Origin: Kineobactrum salinum
GTDB lineage: Bacteria > Pseudomonadota > Gammaproteobacteria > Pseudomonadales > Halieaceae
DNA: 64,000 nt
Direction: 5' to 3'
Assembly (NCBI RefSeq): GCF_010669285.1
Contig: NZ_CP048711.1
Location: forward strand, 2,480,001-2,544,000
Shown here: piece by piece, positions 36,006-45,300 of the stretch
How the letters are laid out: the number at the start of each line of letters is the position of its first letter
Numbering within the stretch: position 1 is the stretch's first letter
Made by a program: the position numbers and the translations under genes
The notes under the pieces: generated by a model
Seen by the model: only the letters and a program-made list of their open reading frames with translations
Told to the model about the DNA's origin: nothing
Database searches by the model: none

Positions 36006-37802
36006 ATGCCAGCCTACAAAGCTCCCCTGCGGGATATCCGCTTCGTGATGAACGAATTGCTGGAATCAGAAACCCTGTATCAGGGCCTGCCCGGCTACGA
36101 AGAGGCCAGCCAGGACCTGATGGATGCCATCGTCGACGAGGGCGCCCGCTTTGCCGAGAACGTGCTGGCCCCACTGAACCAGTCCGGCGATGAAGAAGGC
36201 TGCAGCTGGACCGAGGCCGGCGTCACCACGCCCAGGGGCTTCCCCGAGGCCTACCGCCAGTTCGTGGACAACGGCTGGCCCGCCCTGGCCGCGGACACTG
36301 AATACGGCGGCCAGGGGCTGCCCAACCTGCTGGGTATCGTAGTCAATGAAATGGCCGGCACCGCCAACTGGTCCTGGCTGATGTACCCGGGCCTGAGCCA
36401 CGGCGCTATCAAGACCATCGAGGAGCACGGCGACTCCGAGCAGAAACAGACCTATCTCACCCGCCTCATCGAGGGCAGCTGGACCGGCACCATGTGCCTG
36501 ACCGAGGCCCACTGCGGCAGTGACCTGGGCCTGCTGCGCTCCAAGGCCGAACCGCGGGCGGATGGTTCCTATGCGATCAGTGGCACCAAGATCTTCATCA
36601 GCGCCGGCGACCACGATATGGCGGAGAACATCGTCCATATCGTGCTGGCGCGGCTGCCCGATGCCCCTCCCGGCACCAAGGGCATCTCCCTGTTCATTGT
36701 GCCCAAGTTCAAGGTCAACGCCGACGGCTCCCTCGGTGAGCGCAATGCAGTGCACTGCGCCTCCATCGAGAAGAAGATGGGGATCAAGGCCTCCGCGACC
36801 TGCGTGCTGAACTTCGATGGTGCCACCGGCTATCTGATCGGGCCGCCCAACCGCGGCCTGAACTGCATGTTTACCTTCATGAATACCGCCCGTATCGGCA
36901 CCGCGGTGCAGGGCCTGGCCCACGGCGAACTCTCCTTCCAGGGTGCGCTGGCCTACGCCCGCGACCGGCTGGCGATGCGCAGCCTGACCGGCCCCAAGAA
37001 CCCCGATGGCCCGGCCGATCCGATCATCGTCCACCCCGATGTGCGGCGCATGCTGTTGACCCAGAAGGCCTTTGTCGAGGGCAGCCGCGCCTTCCTGTAC
37101 TACCTGGCCCAGCAGGGTGACGTGATCGACGCGGGCAGTCCGGAACAGGCCAAGGCGGCGGATGACCTGCTGGCCTTCCTCACCCCCATCGCCAAGGCCT
37201 TCGTCACCGAAACCGGCTACGAGACCGCCAACCTGGGGCTGCAGGTCTTCGGCGGCCACGGCTTCATCAAGGAATGGGGCATGGAGCAGATCGTGCGCGA
37301 TGCACGTATCGCGATGCTGTACGAGGGCACCACCGGCATCCAGGCGTTGGACCTGATCGGACGCAAGGTGCTGGGTTCCGGCGGCAAGTTGTTGGCGGGC
37401 TTTACCGACATCGTCGGCGCCTTTTGCGAAGAGCACGCCGATGCGGCTGACGCCGAATTCATCAGTGTGCTGGAGGCCTACAAGGACGAGTGGCTGCAGC
37501 TGTCGCTGAAGATAGGCGAGAAGGCGATGCAGAATCCGGACGAAGCCGGCGCCGCGTCGGTGGACTACCTGATGTACAGCGGCTACGTCACCCTCGCCTA
37601 TTTCTGGGCGCGGATGGCGGTACTGGCGCGGCAGAAGATCGCCGCCGCCGAGGGCGACACCTCGTTCTACCAGGCCAAGCTGATGACCGCCCGTTTCTAC
37701 TTCGACCGGCTGCTGCCGCGCACCCTGTCCCATAAACAGGCCCTGATGTCCGGTGCCGACAACCTGATGCAGATGCCCGCCGCGCTGTTCGACGTGGGCT
37801 GA
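36006..37802 (+). CDS. Acyl-CoA dehydrogenase with extended C-terminal domain (DmdC/PA0508-like)
   Basis: FAD-dependent acyl-CoA dehydrogenase, 598 residues. MPAYKAPLRDIRFVMNELLE is the characteristic N-terminus of the long family that includes DmdC and P. aeruginosa PA0508. MCLTEAHCGSDLG and SGTKIFISAGDHDMAENIVHIVLAR form the FAD/substrate region. GLQVFGGHGFIKEWGMEQIVRDARIAMLYEGTTGIQALDLIGRKVL carries the catalytic Glu region. A C-terminal helical domain follows. ATG 36006 has TTGAGGAA ahead. The substrate (fatty acyl-CoA or methylmercaptopropionyl-CoA) cannot be decided from sequence alone. Confidence 0.92.
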   Translation: MPAYKAPLRDIRFVMNELLESETLYQGLPGYEEASQDLMDAIVDEGARFAENVLAPLNQSGDEEGCSWTEAGVTTPRGFPEAYRQFVDNGWPALAADTEYGGQGLPNLLGIVVNEMAGTANWSWLMYPGLSHGAIKTIEEHGDSEQKQTYLTRLIEGSWTGTMCLTEAHCGSDLGLLRSKAEPRADGSYAISGTKIFISAGDHDMAENIVHIVLARLPDAPPGTKGISLFIVPKFKVNADGSLGERNAVHCASIEKKMGIKASATCVLNFDGATGYLIGPPNRGLNCMFTFMNTARIGTAVQGLAHGELSFQGALAYARDRLAMRSLTGPKNPDGPADPIIVHPDVRRMLLTQKAFVEGSRAFLYYLAQQGDVIDAGSPEQAKAADDLLAFLTPIAKAFVTETGYETANLGLQVFGGHGFIKEWGMEQIVRDARIAMLYEGTTGIQALDLIGRKVLGSGGKLLAGFTDIVGAFCEEHADAADAEFISVLEAYKDEWLQLSLKIGEKAMQNPDEAGAASVDYLMYSGYVTLAYFWARMAVLARQKIAAAEGDTSFYQAKLMTARFYFDRLLPRTLSHKQALMSGADNLMQMPAALFDVG

Positions 37803-37894
37803 TACCTGGCGAAGGCGTGCCAGCTTTGGCGCGCCGTGGGTGACTTTTGCCGCCGAAGTGGGGAAAATACTGTTTTTGCCACGGGAGTGCGTTG

Positions 37895-38131
37895 ATGACC
37901 GAACAGAAGGATCAAACCCCGGCGCAGCCGCAGCCACCGTCTGAGCCGGAACAACAAAACCGGCTCTACCCGGAAGACCAGGCCAAAGTGGACGCCTTCG
38001 TCAGCCGCGGCATCAATTCCGTGGAGCGCAAGCCATTCAGGCCGCTGCGGCTACTGGTGATACTGATGGTCATCGTAGTGGGCCTCAGTCTGTTCAGCCA
38101 GCTGCTGGCGCGCTGGGCCGGCATCTACTGA
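37895..38131 (+). CDS. DUF3094-type small membrane protein
   Basis: 78 residues from ATG 37895 (GGGAG upstream). A Pro/Gln-rich N-terminus leads into [31 protein letters not shown] and one hydrophobic helix ([19 protein letters not shown]). The [24 protein letters not shown] pattern is that of the DUF3094 family of Pseudomonas and relatives. Function unknown. Confidence 0.8.
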   Translation: MTEQKDQTPAQPQPPSEPEQQNRLYPEDQAKVDAFVSRGINSVERKPFRPLRLLVILMVIVVGLSLFSQLLARWAGIY

Positions 38132-38208
38132 CGCCCGCCGCTGAGCAGTTGCGGGGGACTATTGGTTCCACCGGGCGACTCTGGTATATTTGCCGCCCCT
38201 GAAAATAT

Positions 38209-38285
38209 CGGTGTGTAGCGCAGCCTGGTAGCGCACTTCCTTCGGGAGGAAGGGGTCGGAGGTTCGAATCCTCTCACACCGACCA
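38209..38285 (+). tRNA. tRNA-Pro (anticodon CGG)
   Basis: 77-nt cloverleaf. The acceptor stem CGGTGTG pairs with CACACCG, the D-arm is GCGCAGCCTGGTAGCGC, and the anticodon stem CTTCC/GGAAG encloses loop TTCGGGA. The variable loop is GGGTC, and the T-arm GGAGGTTCGAATCCTCT and CCA are encoded. Reads CCG codons. Confidence 0.97.
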
Positions 38286-38300
38286 TTTATCAATGGGTCC

Positions 38301-38347
38301 TTTCCGGGGACATAGGTAACAGTTTATTCCGAGGACATAGGTGACAC
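38301..38347 (-). repeat. IS481-like terminal sequence remnant with 27-bp direct repeat (left copy)
   Basis: Reading on the minus strand: TGTCACCTATGTCCTCGG, then TGTTACCTATGTCCCCGG. This tandem arrangement resembles the ends of IS481-type elements. The 27 bp at 38321-38347 recur exactly at 39435-39461, directly on the other side of the ISL3 element. Confidence 0.55.
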
Positions 38348-38384
38348 GGCTCTACCCAATTAACGGGGGATGGGCCGGTTTTCA

Positions 38385-39358
38385 CTAAACCCGGTTGATG
38401 ATGCCATCCCATCCACAATGGGTTAAGACCCTCAGTCGGTAATTTTCAAAGTTTCTGAACCCGTAAGCTCTCCTGGACATCATTTCCATCTTGTTATGGA
38501 AGCCCTCAGGCACGATGGTGCGCTTCCTTTGTCAGCGCACCCTATGCAGGCGGTTCTGCCTCGAGGGCATAGGGTGCGTTGAGGCACGAAACGCACCGGA
38601 TAGCGGCCCTCGGGGTCGTGGTCCTGCCACGCCTTCAGAAAATGCTGATTCACGAGCCGGATGACATGGAAACGGTCTGCCACGATCATCGCATTGGGGA
38701 AGTATCGTCGGGCAATGGCGCGGTCGGTTTCGGACATATCCATGACAATAAGCCGGACGTTGTCTCGGCCGGGTAATGCCTTCAAATAGCGCCCCAGGCT
38801 GGCTTCGGAGCGCCCGAGCACCACATCAAACACCTTGTTGCGCTTGAGATCCACCAGCGTGGTGGCGTAGCCACGCTTGCGGGTAAAGAAGTGCTCATCA
38901 ATGCCCAGCACCTTCGGGCAGGGCCTGTTGGCCCTCTCAGACCGCCGCAGACGGCAGTGGCTCTGATACCACCGCTCCACGGTGTCAGGACTAATGCTGT
39001 GGGTCAGTGTGAGCTTGCGCTGGGTGACACCGCCGTCGTGGGCTTCAAAGACCTCGAGCCGGAACGCTTCCGAGGCTCTGAAACGGGGTCGAACACCCTT
39101 GAAGCGGTGACGAAAATACCGTCCGCATTGCGGGCAGTGGTACTTGGGGCACGTCAGATGAAGCGTCATCACCTGATTCCCCTGGCGCGTATGCTTGAGC
39201 GTGCGTTGGTAGGTGGCCTTGATCCTGACCCCCTTGTGCTGACAATAGATGCACGCCGGCCGGCTGGTCGGCCTGGCGTAGACTTCAATACCTCGATCGC
39301 GGTCGACCCGCTCGACCTCCAGATCGGATATGCCTAGAATGTTGCCTGCGAGGGACAT
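38385..39358 (-). pseudogene. ISL3-family transposase, internally deleted
   Basis: The N-terminal part is good ISL3 transposase: zinc-finger region CIYCQHKGVRIK and CPKYHCPQCGRYFRHRF, then VLGIDEHFFTRKRGYATTLVDLKRNKVFDVV and VIVADRFHVIRLVNQHFLKAWQDHDPEGR. After 38598 the frame runs into a foreign palindrome. The true C-terminus, PEGFHNKMEMMSRRAYGFRNFENYRLRVLTHCGWDGI, is still readable in 38385-38510 ending in TAG at 38385-38387. About 100 residues between are missing by comparison with full-length ISL3 transposases (about 400 residues), so the enzyme is inactive. Confidence 0.88.
38517..38597. repeat. 81-bp palindromic repeat inside the transposase gene
   Basis: Imperfect 31-bp inverted arms (GGTGCG...CGCACCCTATGC and its complement GCATAGGGTGCG...CGCACC) around a 19-base loop. 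It resembles the common CGCACC/GGTGCG intergenic palindromes of proteobacteria. It lies exactly at the deletion point of the ISL3 transposase. Confidence 0.75.
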
Positions 39359-39434
39359 CGGTATTCTCCATTAAATTGATCGTCGCAAAATCAGTTTAAT
39401 GAATGCCGGTGTCCCCCGTTAATGATGAAGAGCC

Positions 39435-39461
39435 AGTTTATTCCGAGGACATAGGTGACAC
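39435..39461. repeat. 27-bp direct repeat (right copy)
   Basis: Identical to 38321-38347; core TTCCGAGGACATAGGTGAC. It begins at the base after the ISL3 right end. The following 235 bp to 39696 show no gene I can support. Confidence 0.85.
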
Positions 39462-39696
39462 TTTTGGAGCAAAGGGATTAGCCCCTACTGGCTCCACCCT
39501 GTTCTCAGTCTGGTCAAAAAAGCCTAGATCATAATCCATGAAGCTGACAAGCCAGATCTTGTCTTTGACTTCCCGTATTCCTAGCTTCCCCGTCGTCGCT
39601 AGGGGAGTTTATAGATCGTTGGCGAGATTCAGCCGGTGATGGTTTGAATCGATTGTCGCCCGGCCGCTTCATCAGCAATACCTCTCCGCGTCAACC

Positions 39697-40698
39697 TCAA
39701 TCACCGATCCACAAGTAGGAATGCCAGTAAAACTCCCCTTTATTCTCACCCGTGGGTGCCGTGCAGTTCACCTTGTTCCGGCCGGCCTCGGTCGGTGGCA
39801 ACTCAACCCGGTAGCGGGTCTCGTCGATCTTTTCCAGGGGAAGTCTTTCGCCGCGGGCAGAGAAGCAAGTGATCGTCGGGAGTTCCGAACTTGCCACTTC
39901 CAGTTGCAGTGATTGGTCGTCGCGCTTCTCATCTACTACCGGCAGCGGCTGGCTGTTGATTCCCTGCTTGAGGCGGTCGATCTCGTCATAGCCGGTGGCA
40001 ATGGGGAAGCGGGGAACCTGTAGTGGATCTGTGTAGCGGCCCACTGCGCCCGATTGCTGGGCAACGCCGTGAAGCCCACGCTGTTCCAGCATGTTCTTGA
40101 GGGCGGGGTTGTATTCGCCATAGGGGTAGGCAAAGGCGGTAACTTCCACACCCAGCTCCGCCTGTATCCGCTGCCGGTTCTTCTCGATCTCGGTTTCCAT
40201 CCGCTGGCGCCACTGGCTGTCGCTTTCGCCCGCTTGCCGTCGCGCCAGGTAACCATGGCTGTGGGAGTGTCCGCCGATGTCACCCCCCATCCCCAACAGT
40301 TCTTTCGCTTGTCGCCACGACATGTAGCCCTGCACCTCGTCATCGAGTGGCTGACTGGCGAGAAACACAGTAAAGGGCCAGCCCCGTTCGGCCAGCCTTG
40401 GGGCTGCCTCGGCAAACACGGAAATATAGGCATCATCGAAGGTGATGGCGACGGCGTTTTCGGGCAGGGATTTACCCGCCAGGCCCCTGGATAACAGTTC
40501 ATCGAGGGGGATGACATTGAAGCCGTTGTCCGCCAGGTAATCCAGGTGCTGCACAAAGCGGCCGGGGCTCACGCTGGTGCTGGGCGGTGTGGAGTCGCTG
40601 ACGTGGTGATAGAGCAGAATTACGCCGTGATCAGCGGCAGAAAGCACCGATGGAAATGCGGAAAAAACTACCAGTAAAGCCAAAAGTCGAAGCATCAT
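39697..40698 (-). CDS. Secreted polysaccharide deacetylase family protein
   Basis: 333 residues with signal peptide (LRLLALLVVFSAFPSVLSA). NodB-type carbohydrate esterase-4 domain: ILLYHHVSD, the catalytic/metal motif ITFDDAYISVFAEAAP, FTVFLASQPLD, the metal His pair GGHSHSHGYL and FAYPYGEYN. A C-terminal beta-rich region after about residue 240 is not recognised. Its ATG overlaps the stop of the preceding Bax-like gene by four bases. Likely target is peptidoglycan or an exopolysaccharide such as poly-N-acetylglucosamine. Confidence 0.88.
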   Translation of the reverse strand: MMLRLLALLVVFSAFPSVLSAADHGVILLYHHVSDSTPPSTSVSPGRFVQHLDYLADNGFNVIPLDELLSRGLAGKSLPENAVAITFDDAYISVFAEAAPRLAERGWPFTVFLASQPLDDEVQGYMSWRQAKELLGMGGDIGGHSHSHGYLARRQAGESDSQWRQRMETEIEKNRQRIQAELGVEVTAFAYPYGEYNPALKNMLEQRGLHGVAQQSGAVGRYTDPLQVPRFPIATGYDEIDRLKQGINSQPLPVVDEKRDDQSLQLEVASSELPTITCFSARGERLPLEKIDETRYRVELPPTEAGRNKVNCTAPTGENKGEFYWHSYLWIGD

Positions 40699-41492
40699 GT
40701 CTGGGCTCTGCCCTCCGTCTCGCTGGTAAATTCCCGATACTGCCCGATCATTGCCTTGATCTCTCTGATATAGGCCTCCCGGCGCTCGGAGTAGTAGAGC
40801 AGACCTTCGGCCAAGGCCATGCCAGACAGACGCTCCTCAGCTTCCCGCAGTTGTGCCCGAAGCTGGCGAAACTTGAGGTATTTGGGGTGGGTATTGAGGT
40901 TGAGCATGTAGTTGGCAATGGCCTCACTCACCGAATCATAGGCCTTCAGCTCGTGGTGCTGTCCGGCGCCCCTGTTGCTGGGCACCACGCCGCAGCCGGG
41001 AGTAAAGCACCAGTGACCGAAGAGGTTGTTGGCCTGGACGGCAAACCGGGAACGGCCCCAGGCGGATTCCTTGGCCGCCTGCACCGCCGCCAGTTCCAGG
41101 GGTACAATGTCTATACGCAGCAGAAGGGTTTGAATCGTCTTCCCTGTGTCGAGCCCCTCGGGTACGCCGTAGGTCTCCGCGAGCCGGTTGAGCCGCCAGC
41201 GGTGGTAAAGGCCGATGCTGCCATCGGCCTCAAACTCTGCAGCTATTGTCTTCAGCGCGCTCCTTTGCTCGCGCAGGGCTTCATTCTGCCGCTCTACAAT
41301 GGGTTCCAGATAGGAAAAGAACGCGGTTTTAAGTTCGCTGGTCTGCTCAAACCGGGAGAAATCGGGGAGGTTGCTGGAGGTATCCCGCAACATGTACCAG
41401 AGACAGGCACACACCATGAGTACCACACCGATGGCAATGGACCAGGTCCTCCTGCCAAATTGATAACGCTGTGTCTGCTCGTCTTGCTCCAT
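40695..41492 (-). CDS. Bax-like glucosaminidase-domain protein
   Basis: 265 residues from ATG 41492 (AAAGG upstream). An N-terminal membrane anchor (SIAIGVVLMVCACLWYML) precedes a periplasmic domain. Its catalytic segment is VPLELAAVQAAKESAWGRSRFAVQANNLFGHWCF, the mannosyl-glycoprotein endo-beta-N-acetylglucosaminidase (GH73) pattern with Glu in AAKESAWG. E. coli Bax (274 residues) is the nearest named relative. Coupled to the deacetylase, suggesting a shared cell-wall role. Confidence 0.85.
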   Translation of the reverse strand: MEQDEQTQRYQFGRRTWSIAIGVVLMVCACLWYMLRDTSSNLPDFSRFEQTSELKTAFFSYLEPIVERQNEALREQRSALKTIAAEFEADGSIGLYHRWRLNRLAETYGVPEGLDTGKTIQTLLLRIDIVPLELAAVQAAKESAWGRSRFAVQANNLFGHWCFTPGCGVVPSNRGAGQHHELKAYDSVSEAIANYMLNLNTHPKYLKFRQLRAQLREAEERLSGMALAEGLLYYSERREAYIREIKAMIGQYREFTSETEGRAQT

Positions 41493-41700
41493 TGCCTTTC
41501 TGCTGCCGGTGGTCGGGTTCGCCAGCCCTTGGGGCCGGGTTGGTGGTACGCCCTCTACCATAGCATATCCGGTACCCGCTGCCGCCGATCGGGGTACACA
41601 GCAACAAGGCAATGCTCGACTCGGCGCCCGGCAATCTGTATAGTTCGCGCCCTCTCGCGTATAAACCTCGCTCCACCCATTTTCCCCCAGGTACACCACA

Positions 41701-43329
41701 GTGATCAGCGCAGCAAACGTCACCATGCAATTTGGCGCCAAGCCATTGTTCGAGAATATCTCGGTAAAGTTCGGCGACGGCAACCGCTATGGCCTTATCG
41801 GCGCCAACGGTTGCGGCAAGTCGACCTTCATGAAAATCCTCGACGGCAGCCTGGCACCCAGCGCCGGCAACGTATCTATCTCGCCCAATGAGCGCATCGG
41901 CAAGCTGCATCAGGACCAATTCGCCTTCGAGCAGTACTCGGTCGTCGACACTGTGATCATGGGCCACGCCGAGCTGTGGGCGGTGAAGCAGGAGCGTGAC
42001 CGCATCTACAGCCTGACGGAGATGTCCGACGAAGACGGCATGAAGGTCGCGGAACTGGAGACCCTGTTCGCGGAGATGGACGGCTACACTGCCGAGAGCC
42101 GCGCCGGCGACTTCCTGCTCGGCGCCGGCATTGGCACGGAGCTGCACTTCGGTCCCATGAGCGAGGTGGCGCCGGGCCTGAAGCTGCGGGTGCTACTGGC
42201 CCAGGCCCTGTTCTCCGACCCGGACATCCTGCTGCTGGACGAGCCCACCAACAACCTCGACATCAACACCATTCGCTGGCTGGAAGGGGTGCTGAACGCG
42301 CGCAAGAGCACCATGGTGATCATTTCCCATGACCGTCACTTCCTCAACGCCATCTGCACCCACATGGCCGACATCGACTACGGCGAGCTGCGCCTGTACC
42401 CCGGCAACTACGACGATTTCATGACCGCCTCGACCATGGCCCGCGAGCGTCTGCAGTCCGAGAACGCCAAGAAGTCTGCCCAGATCGCCGACCTGCAGCA
42501 GTTCGTTAGCCGCTTCTCCGCCAATGCCTCCAAGGCCAAGCAGGCCACCTCGCGGGCCAAGCAGATCGACAAGATCAAGCTGGACGAAGTCAAGGCCTCG
42601 AGCCGGATGAGTCCCTACATCCGCTTCCGCCAGGACAAGAAACTGCATCGCCAGGCCCTGGTGCTGGAAAACCTGGGCCACGGCTACGACGGCGAGCCGC
42701 TGTTCAGCGGCGGCAACCTGCTGCTGGAGGCCGGCACCCGGCTGGCCATCATCGGCGAGAACGGCGCCGGCAAGACCACCTTCCTGCGCTGCCTGCTCAA
42801 TGAGTTGCAACCTGTGGCGGGCACGGTCAAGTGGGCGGAGAATGCCACGGTCGCGTACTGCCCCCAGGACAGCACGGAAGATTTCGCCAGCGACCTCAAC
42901 CTGTTCGACTGGATGAGCCAGTGGCGCAAGCCCAGTCATGACGACCAGATCGTCCGCGCCACCCTGGGCCGCCTGCTGTTTTCCTCCGATGACTTCAAGA
43001 AGAAGGCTCGGGTCTGCTCCGGCGGCGAGAAAAATCGCCTGCTGTTTGGCAAGCTGATGATGACCGATGCCAATGTCCTGATCCTCGATGAGCCCACCAA
43101 CCACCTGGACATGGAGGCCATCGAGGCCCTCAACCTGGCGCTGGAACACTACGACGGCACGCTGATCTTTGTCAGCCACGACCGTGAATTCGTCTCCTCC
43201 CTGGCGAACCGGGTTATCGAGATCAAAGGCCGCGAGCTGGTGGATTTTCAGGGCAGCTACGAGGATTATCTGGTGGAGATGTCAGGCGAGAATAGTCCGG
43301 GGCGCAGCTATGCTTCGGTGGGCGGCTGA
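41701..43329 (+). CDS. ybiT: ABC-F family ATPase YbiT
   Basis: Ribosome-associated ABC-F protein, 542 residues, no membrane segment. [42 protein letters not shown] matches YbiT. The first domain has the degenerate signature [16 protein letters not shown] and [19 protein letters not shown]. The linker between domains is basic ([17 protein letters not shown]). The second domain has [31 protein letters not shown] and [17 protein letters not shown]. The start is GTG 41701. Divergent from the Bax-like gene. Confidence 0.94.
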   Translation: MISAANVTMQFGAKPLFENISVKFGDGNRYGLIGANGCGKSTFMKILDGSLAPSAGNVSISPNERIGKLHQDQFAFEQYSVVDTVIMGHAELWAVKQERDRIYSLTEMSDEDGMKVAELETLFAEMDGYTAESRAGDFLLGAGIGTELHFGPMSEVAPGLKLRVLLAQALFSDPDILLLDEPTNNLDINTIRWLEGVLNARKSTMVIISHDRHFLNAICTHMADIDYGELRLYPGNYDDFMTASTMARERLQSENAKKSAQIADLQQFVSRFSANASKAKQATSRAKQIDKIKLDEVKASSRMSPYIRFRQDKKLHRQALVLENLGHGYDGEPLFSGGNLLLEAGTRLAIIGENGAGKTTFLRCLLNELQPVAGTVKWAENATVAYCPQDSTEDFASDLNLFDWMSQWRKPSHDDQIVRATLGRLLFSSDDFKKKARVCSGGEKNRLLFGKLMMTDANVLILDEPTNHLDMEAIEALNLALEHYDGTLIFVSHDREFVSSLANRVIEIKGRELVDFQGSYEDYLVEMSGENSPGRSYASVGG

Positions 43330-43436
43330 GGCTGCTCACTGGTCCCGCTCCGGGGCAGTCCCTCCCGGCTGCTTGACACCAGTGTGTGGTTCTGTAGCTT
43401 ACCGGGTTCCACAACAACCAACAAACTGGTGACACG

Positions 43437-44204
43437 ATGACCCGATACTTGCCCCCACACCCTGCCGGACCAGGCCCAAACCGATCGCTGCGCAAGTGGG
43501 CATCAGCTATTGTTGCCTCGGTACTGCTGGCAGGTGTTGCTGTGCAGGCACAGGACCCCGATATTCTGACTGAATTTACCCTTGATGATAACAACGCCAC
43601 AGTTGAGGTAATGAGCGTCAACCTTTCCAACCTGGGCATCAACAATTTCAGAGATATATTTGTAGATGGCGACCCTTTCACCACAGGCCCCACTGCCTTC
43701 GATTTCACCACCCAGTTTTTCACGCCCTCGGTGAGTGGCTCCTATGTTTTTGGGCAGACGGCCTCACCGGTCGACACCGTCCTGCTGGTCTACGAAGGCA
43801 GCTTCGATCCTTTGCAACCAGGTGACGGTCTGGCTAGTTACAACGACGATCATGGGAACCAGATTGGCGAGGTCTCGTCCTTTGGATCTGCAACTGGCTC
43901 AACTCTCGGCGACCTGCCTGTCACCATTGTAAGTTGCCATTCAACCAATACTCTTCCGGCCCGCTGCCCCATCGTGGAGATGGAGCTGGTGGCTGGCCAG
44001 CGCTACCAGGTTGTTGTCTCTACCTTCAGTTCCGGGACTGACCTGACCTTACCGCAGGACTTTTTCGTCTATGGGCCGGGTACCGTGCTCGTTGGAGCGC
44101 CCTCTGCGATCCCGCTCAACAATCCCTGGGCGCTGTCGCTGCTCGCCCTGCTGGTCTTGAGCCTGGGTTTGGCATACTCGCGGCGCGCGACCAGCGCAGT
44201 CTGA
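43437..44204 (+). CDS. Exported protein with IPTL-CTERM-type sorting signal
   Basis: 255 residues. An N-terminal signal peptide (LRKWASAIVASVLLAGVAVQAQ) precedes an acidic, threonine/serine-rich beta-type body. The body includes SGSYVFGQTASPVDTVLLVYEGSFDPLQPGDGLASYNDD, a pattern seen in secreted proteins that resemble pre-peptidase C-terminal domains. The C-terminus AIPLNNPWALSLLALLVLSLGLAYSRR is the IPTL-CTERM tripartite form: Ile-Pro box, hydrophobic helix, basic end. Function unknown; it is probably an envelope protein handled by an exosortase-type system encoded elsewhere. Confidence 0.75.
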   Translation: MTRYLPPHPAGPGPNRSLRKWASAIVASVLLAGVAVQAQDPDILTEFTLDDNNATVEVMSVNLSNLGINNFRDIFVDGDPFTTGPTAFDFTTQFFTPSVSGSYVFGQTASPVDTVLLVYEGSFDPLQPGDGLASYNDDHGNQIGEVSSFGSATGSTLGDLPVTIVSCHSTNTLPARCPIVEMELVAGQRYQVVVSTFSSGTDLTLPQDFFVYGPGTVLVGAPSAIPLNNPWALSLLALLVLSLGLAYSRRATSAV

Positions 44205-44323
44205 TTGCCGCTGGTTGGCCATCCTCGCCAAAAAGGGCGTTGCAGTGGGGTGACCCTCTCTTTGTGCCCGAGATTTGCTCCGGGTGCTATGATTAGGGCA
44301 GTGGGATCAACGAGGAGACTTTC

Positions 44324-44590
44324 GTGGCCGGAGGTTTTGCCAAAGATGGTGCGGTCCAGGAGCAGATCGATGCCAGCCTGGAGGACGAGGTAAAGCGGGC
44401 ACGCAGCCGGCTACCTCAGGGCGAGAGTGCGTTTAAATGTGAGGAATGCGGTACCGCAATCCCCGAGCCCCGCCGCAAGGCAATCCCGGGCATCAGGCGA
44501 TGTGTGCCATGCCAGGAGAATATTGACCAGGATCAAGTACTTTACGCCGGCTATAACCGAAGAGGCAGCAAGGATAGTCAGCTCCGGTAG
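44324..44590 (+). CDS. ybiI: DksA/TraR-family zinc finger protein YbiI
   Basis: 88 residues from GTG 44324 with GAGGAG ahead. The DksA-type zinc finger is CEECGTAIPEPRRKAIPGIRRCVPCQ. The N-terminus GGFAKDGAVQEQIDASLEDEVKRAR and the ending YNRRGSKDSQLR match YbiI. It probably binds RNA polymerase or has a related regulatory role. Six bases separate it from yjbQ. Confidence 0.92.
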   Translation: MAGGFAKDGAVQEQIDASLEDEVKRARSRLPQGESAFKCEECGTAIPEPRRKAIPGIRRCVPCQENIDQDQVLYAGYNRRGSKDSQLR

Positions 44591-44596
44591 TCGCTC

Positions 44597-45016
44597 ATGC
44601 CAATTAAACAAACCGAAATCACATTGCGTGCGCGCTCGCGCGGCTTTCATCTGGTTACCGACGAAGTAACAGCGGCGCTGCCCGATCTCGGCGCAACAGG
44701 AGCCGGACTGCTGCACGTATTTATCAAGCACACGTCCGCTTCCCTGACCATCAATGAAAACGCGGATGCCACCGTGCGCCATGATTTTGAAAGTCACTTC
44801 AATGAGATGGTGCCGCAGGATGCGCCCTATTATCGGCACACGCAGGAAGGTCCCGACGACATGCCGGCCCACCTCAAGGCGAGCCTGCTGGGAAGCAGTG
44901 TTTCCATACCCATTACCAACGGCCAGTTGAATATGGGCACCTGGCAAGGGATTTACCTCTGCGAACACCGGGACCACGGTGGCGCGCGGCGGCTGGTGCT
45001 GACGTTGAGTTATTAG
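44597..45016 (+). CDS. yjbQ: YjbQ/UPF0047 family protein
   Basis: 139-residue protein of a family with reported thiamine-phosphate-synthase-like activity. ITLRARSRGFHLVTDEV, LLHVFIKHTSASLTINENAD, DDMPAHLKASLLGSSVSIPITNGQLNMGTWQGIYLCEHRDHGG and RLVLTLSY cover the full family length. The last 165 bp (44852-45016) are duplicated with 13 differences at 47222-47386. This gene therefore probably carries a replaced 3' end. Confidence 0.92.
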   Translation: MPIKQTEITLRARSRGFHLVTDEVTAALPDLGATGAGLLHVFIKHTSASLTINENADATVRHDFESHFNEMVPQDAPYYRHTQEGPDDMPAHLKASLLGSSVSIPITNGQLNMGTWQGIYLCEHRDHGGARRLVLTLSY

Positions 45017-45181
45017 GTCGTTGGCTTGCGCAAGCTTCCCCCAAATCACCTGGTGCAGGGCCAATCCCTCAACCAACGCCGCCTGGCCGAACGGGGCATA
45101 GGTTTTGGCGAGCTTTGGACCTGCTTAGTCGCACCCTCGCCCACCAGGGGTTCCTTCCCACTGATGGCGAAGCCGTGGTCC

Positions 45182-45300
45182 TGACATAAGCACAAGGAAA
45201 TGTCAAAAAAACGTAAATTTCTGACATAAGACTTGTGTCCATGTTCTATCCTGACATATGATTCATGGTATATCAGAATAAGGCCAGTTTTTGACATATG
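45182..45300. promoter_or_regulatory. Array of TGACATAWG motifs upstream of the Fic gene
   Basis: TGACATAAG at 45182-45190 and 45222-45230, TGACATATG at 45252-45260 and 45292-45300; starts are spaced 40, 30 and 40 bp. An inverted ATGTCA lies at 45200-45205. The last copy contains the Fic start codon. This looks like a helically phased operator array, perhaps for the winged-helix end of the Fic protein itself. No Shine-Dalgarno is visible before the ATG. Confidence 0.5.

Larger units (their letters stand above)
38348..39434 (-). mobile_element. ISL3-family insertion sequence, decayed
   Basis: Inverted ends GGCTCT...ATTAACGGGGGA at 38348-38370 and the complement at 39412-39434 (TCCCCCGTTAAT...AGAGCC) match the GGCTCTT type of ISL3 ends. 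1087 bp. The transposase is interrupted by an 81-bp palindrome and an internal deletion. Immediately flanking on both sides is the same 27-bp sequence. Confidence 0.85.

Noticed and set aside
38209-38285. tRNA-Pro as attachment site of an island reaching the ISL3 element
   Set aside because: No duplicate of the tRNA 3' end was seen downstream and no integrase gene is present.
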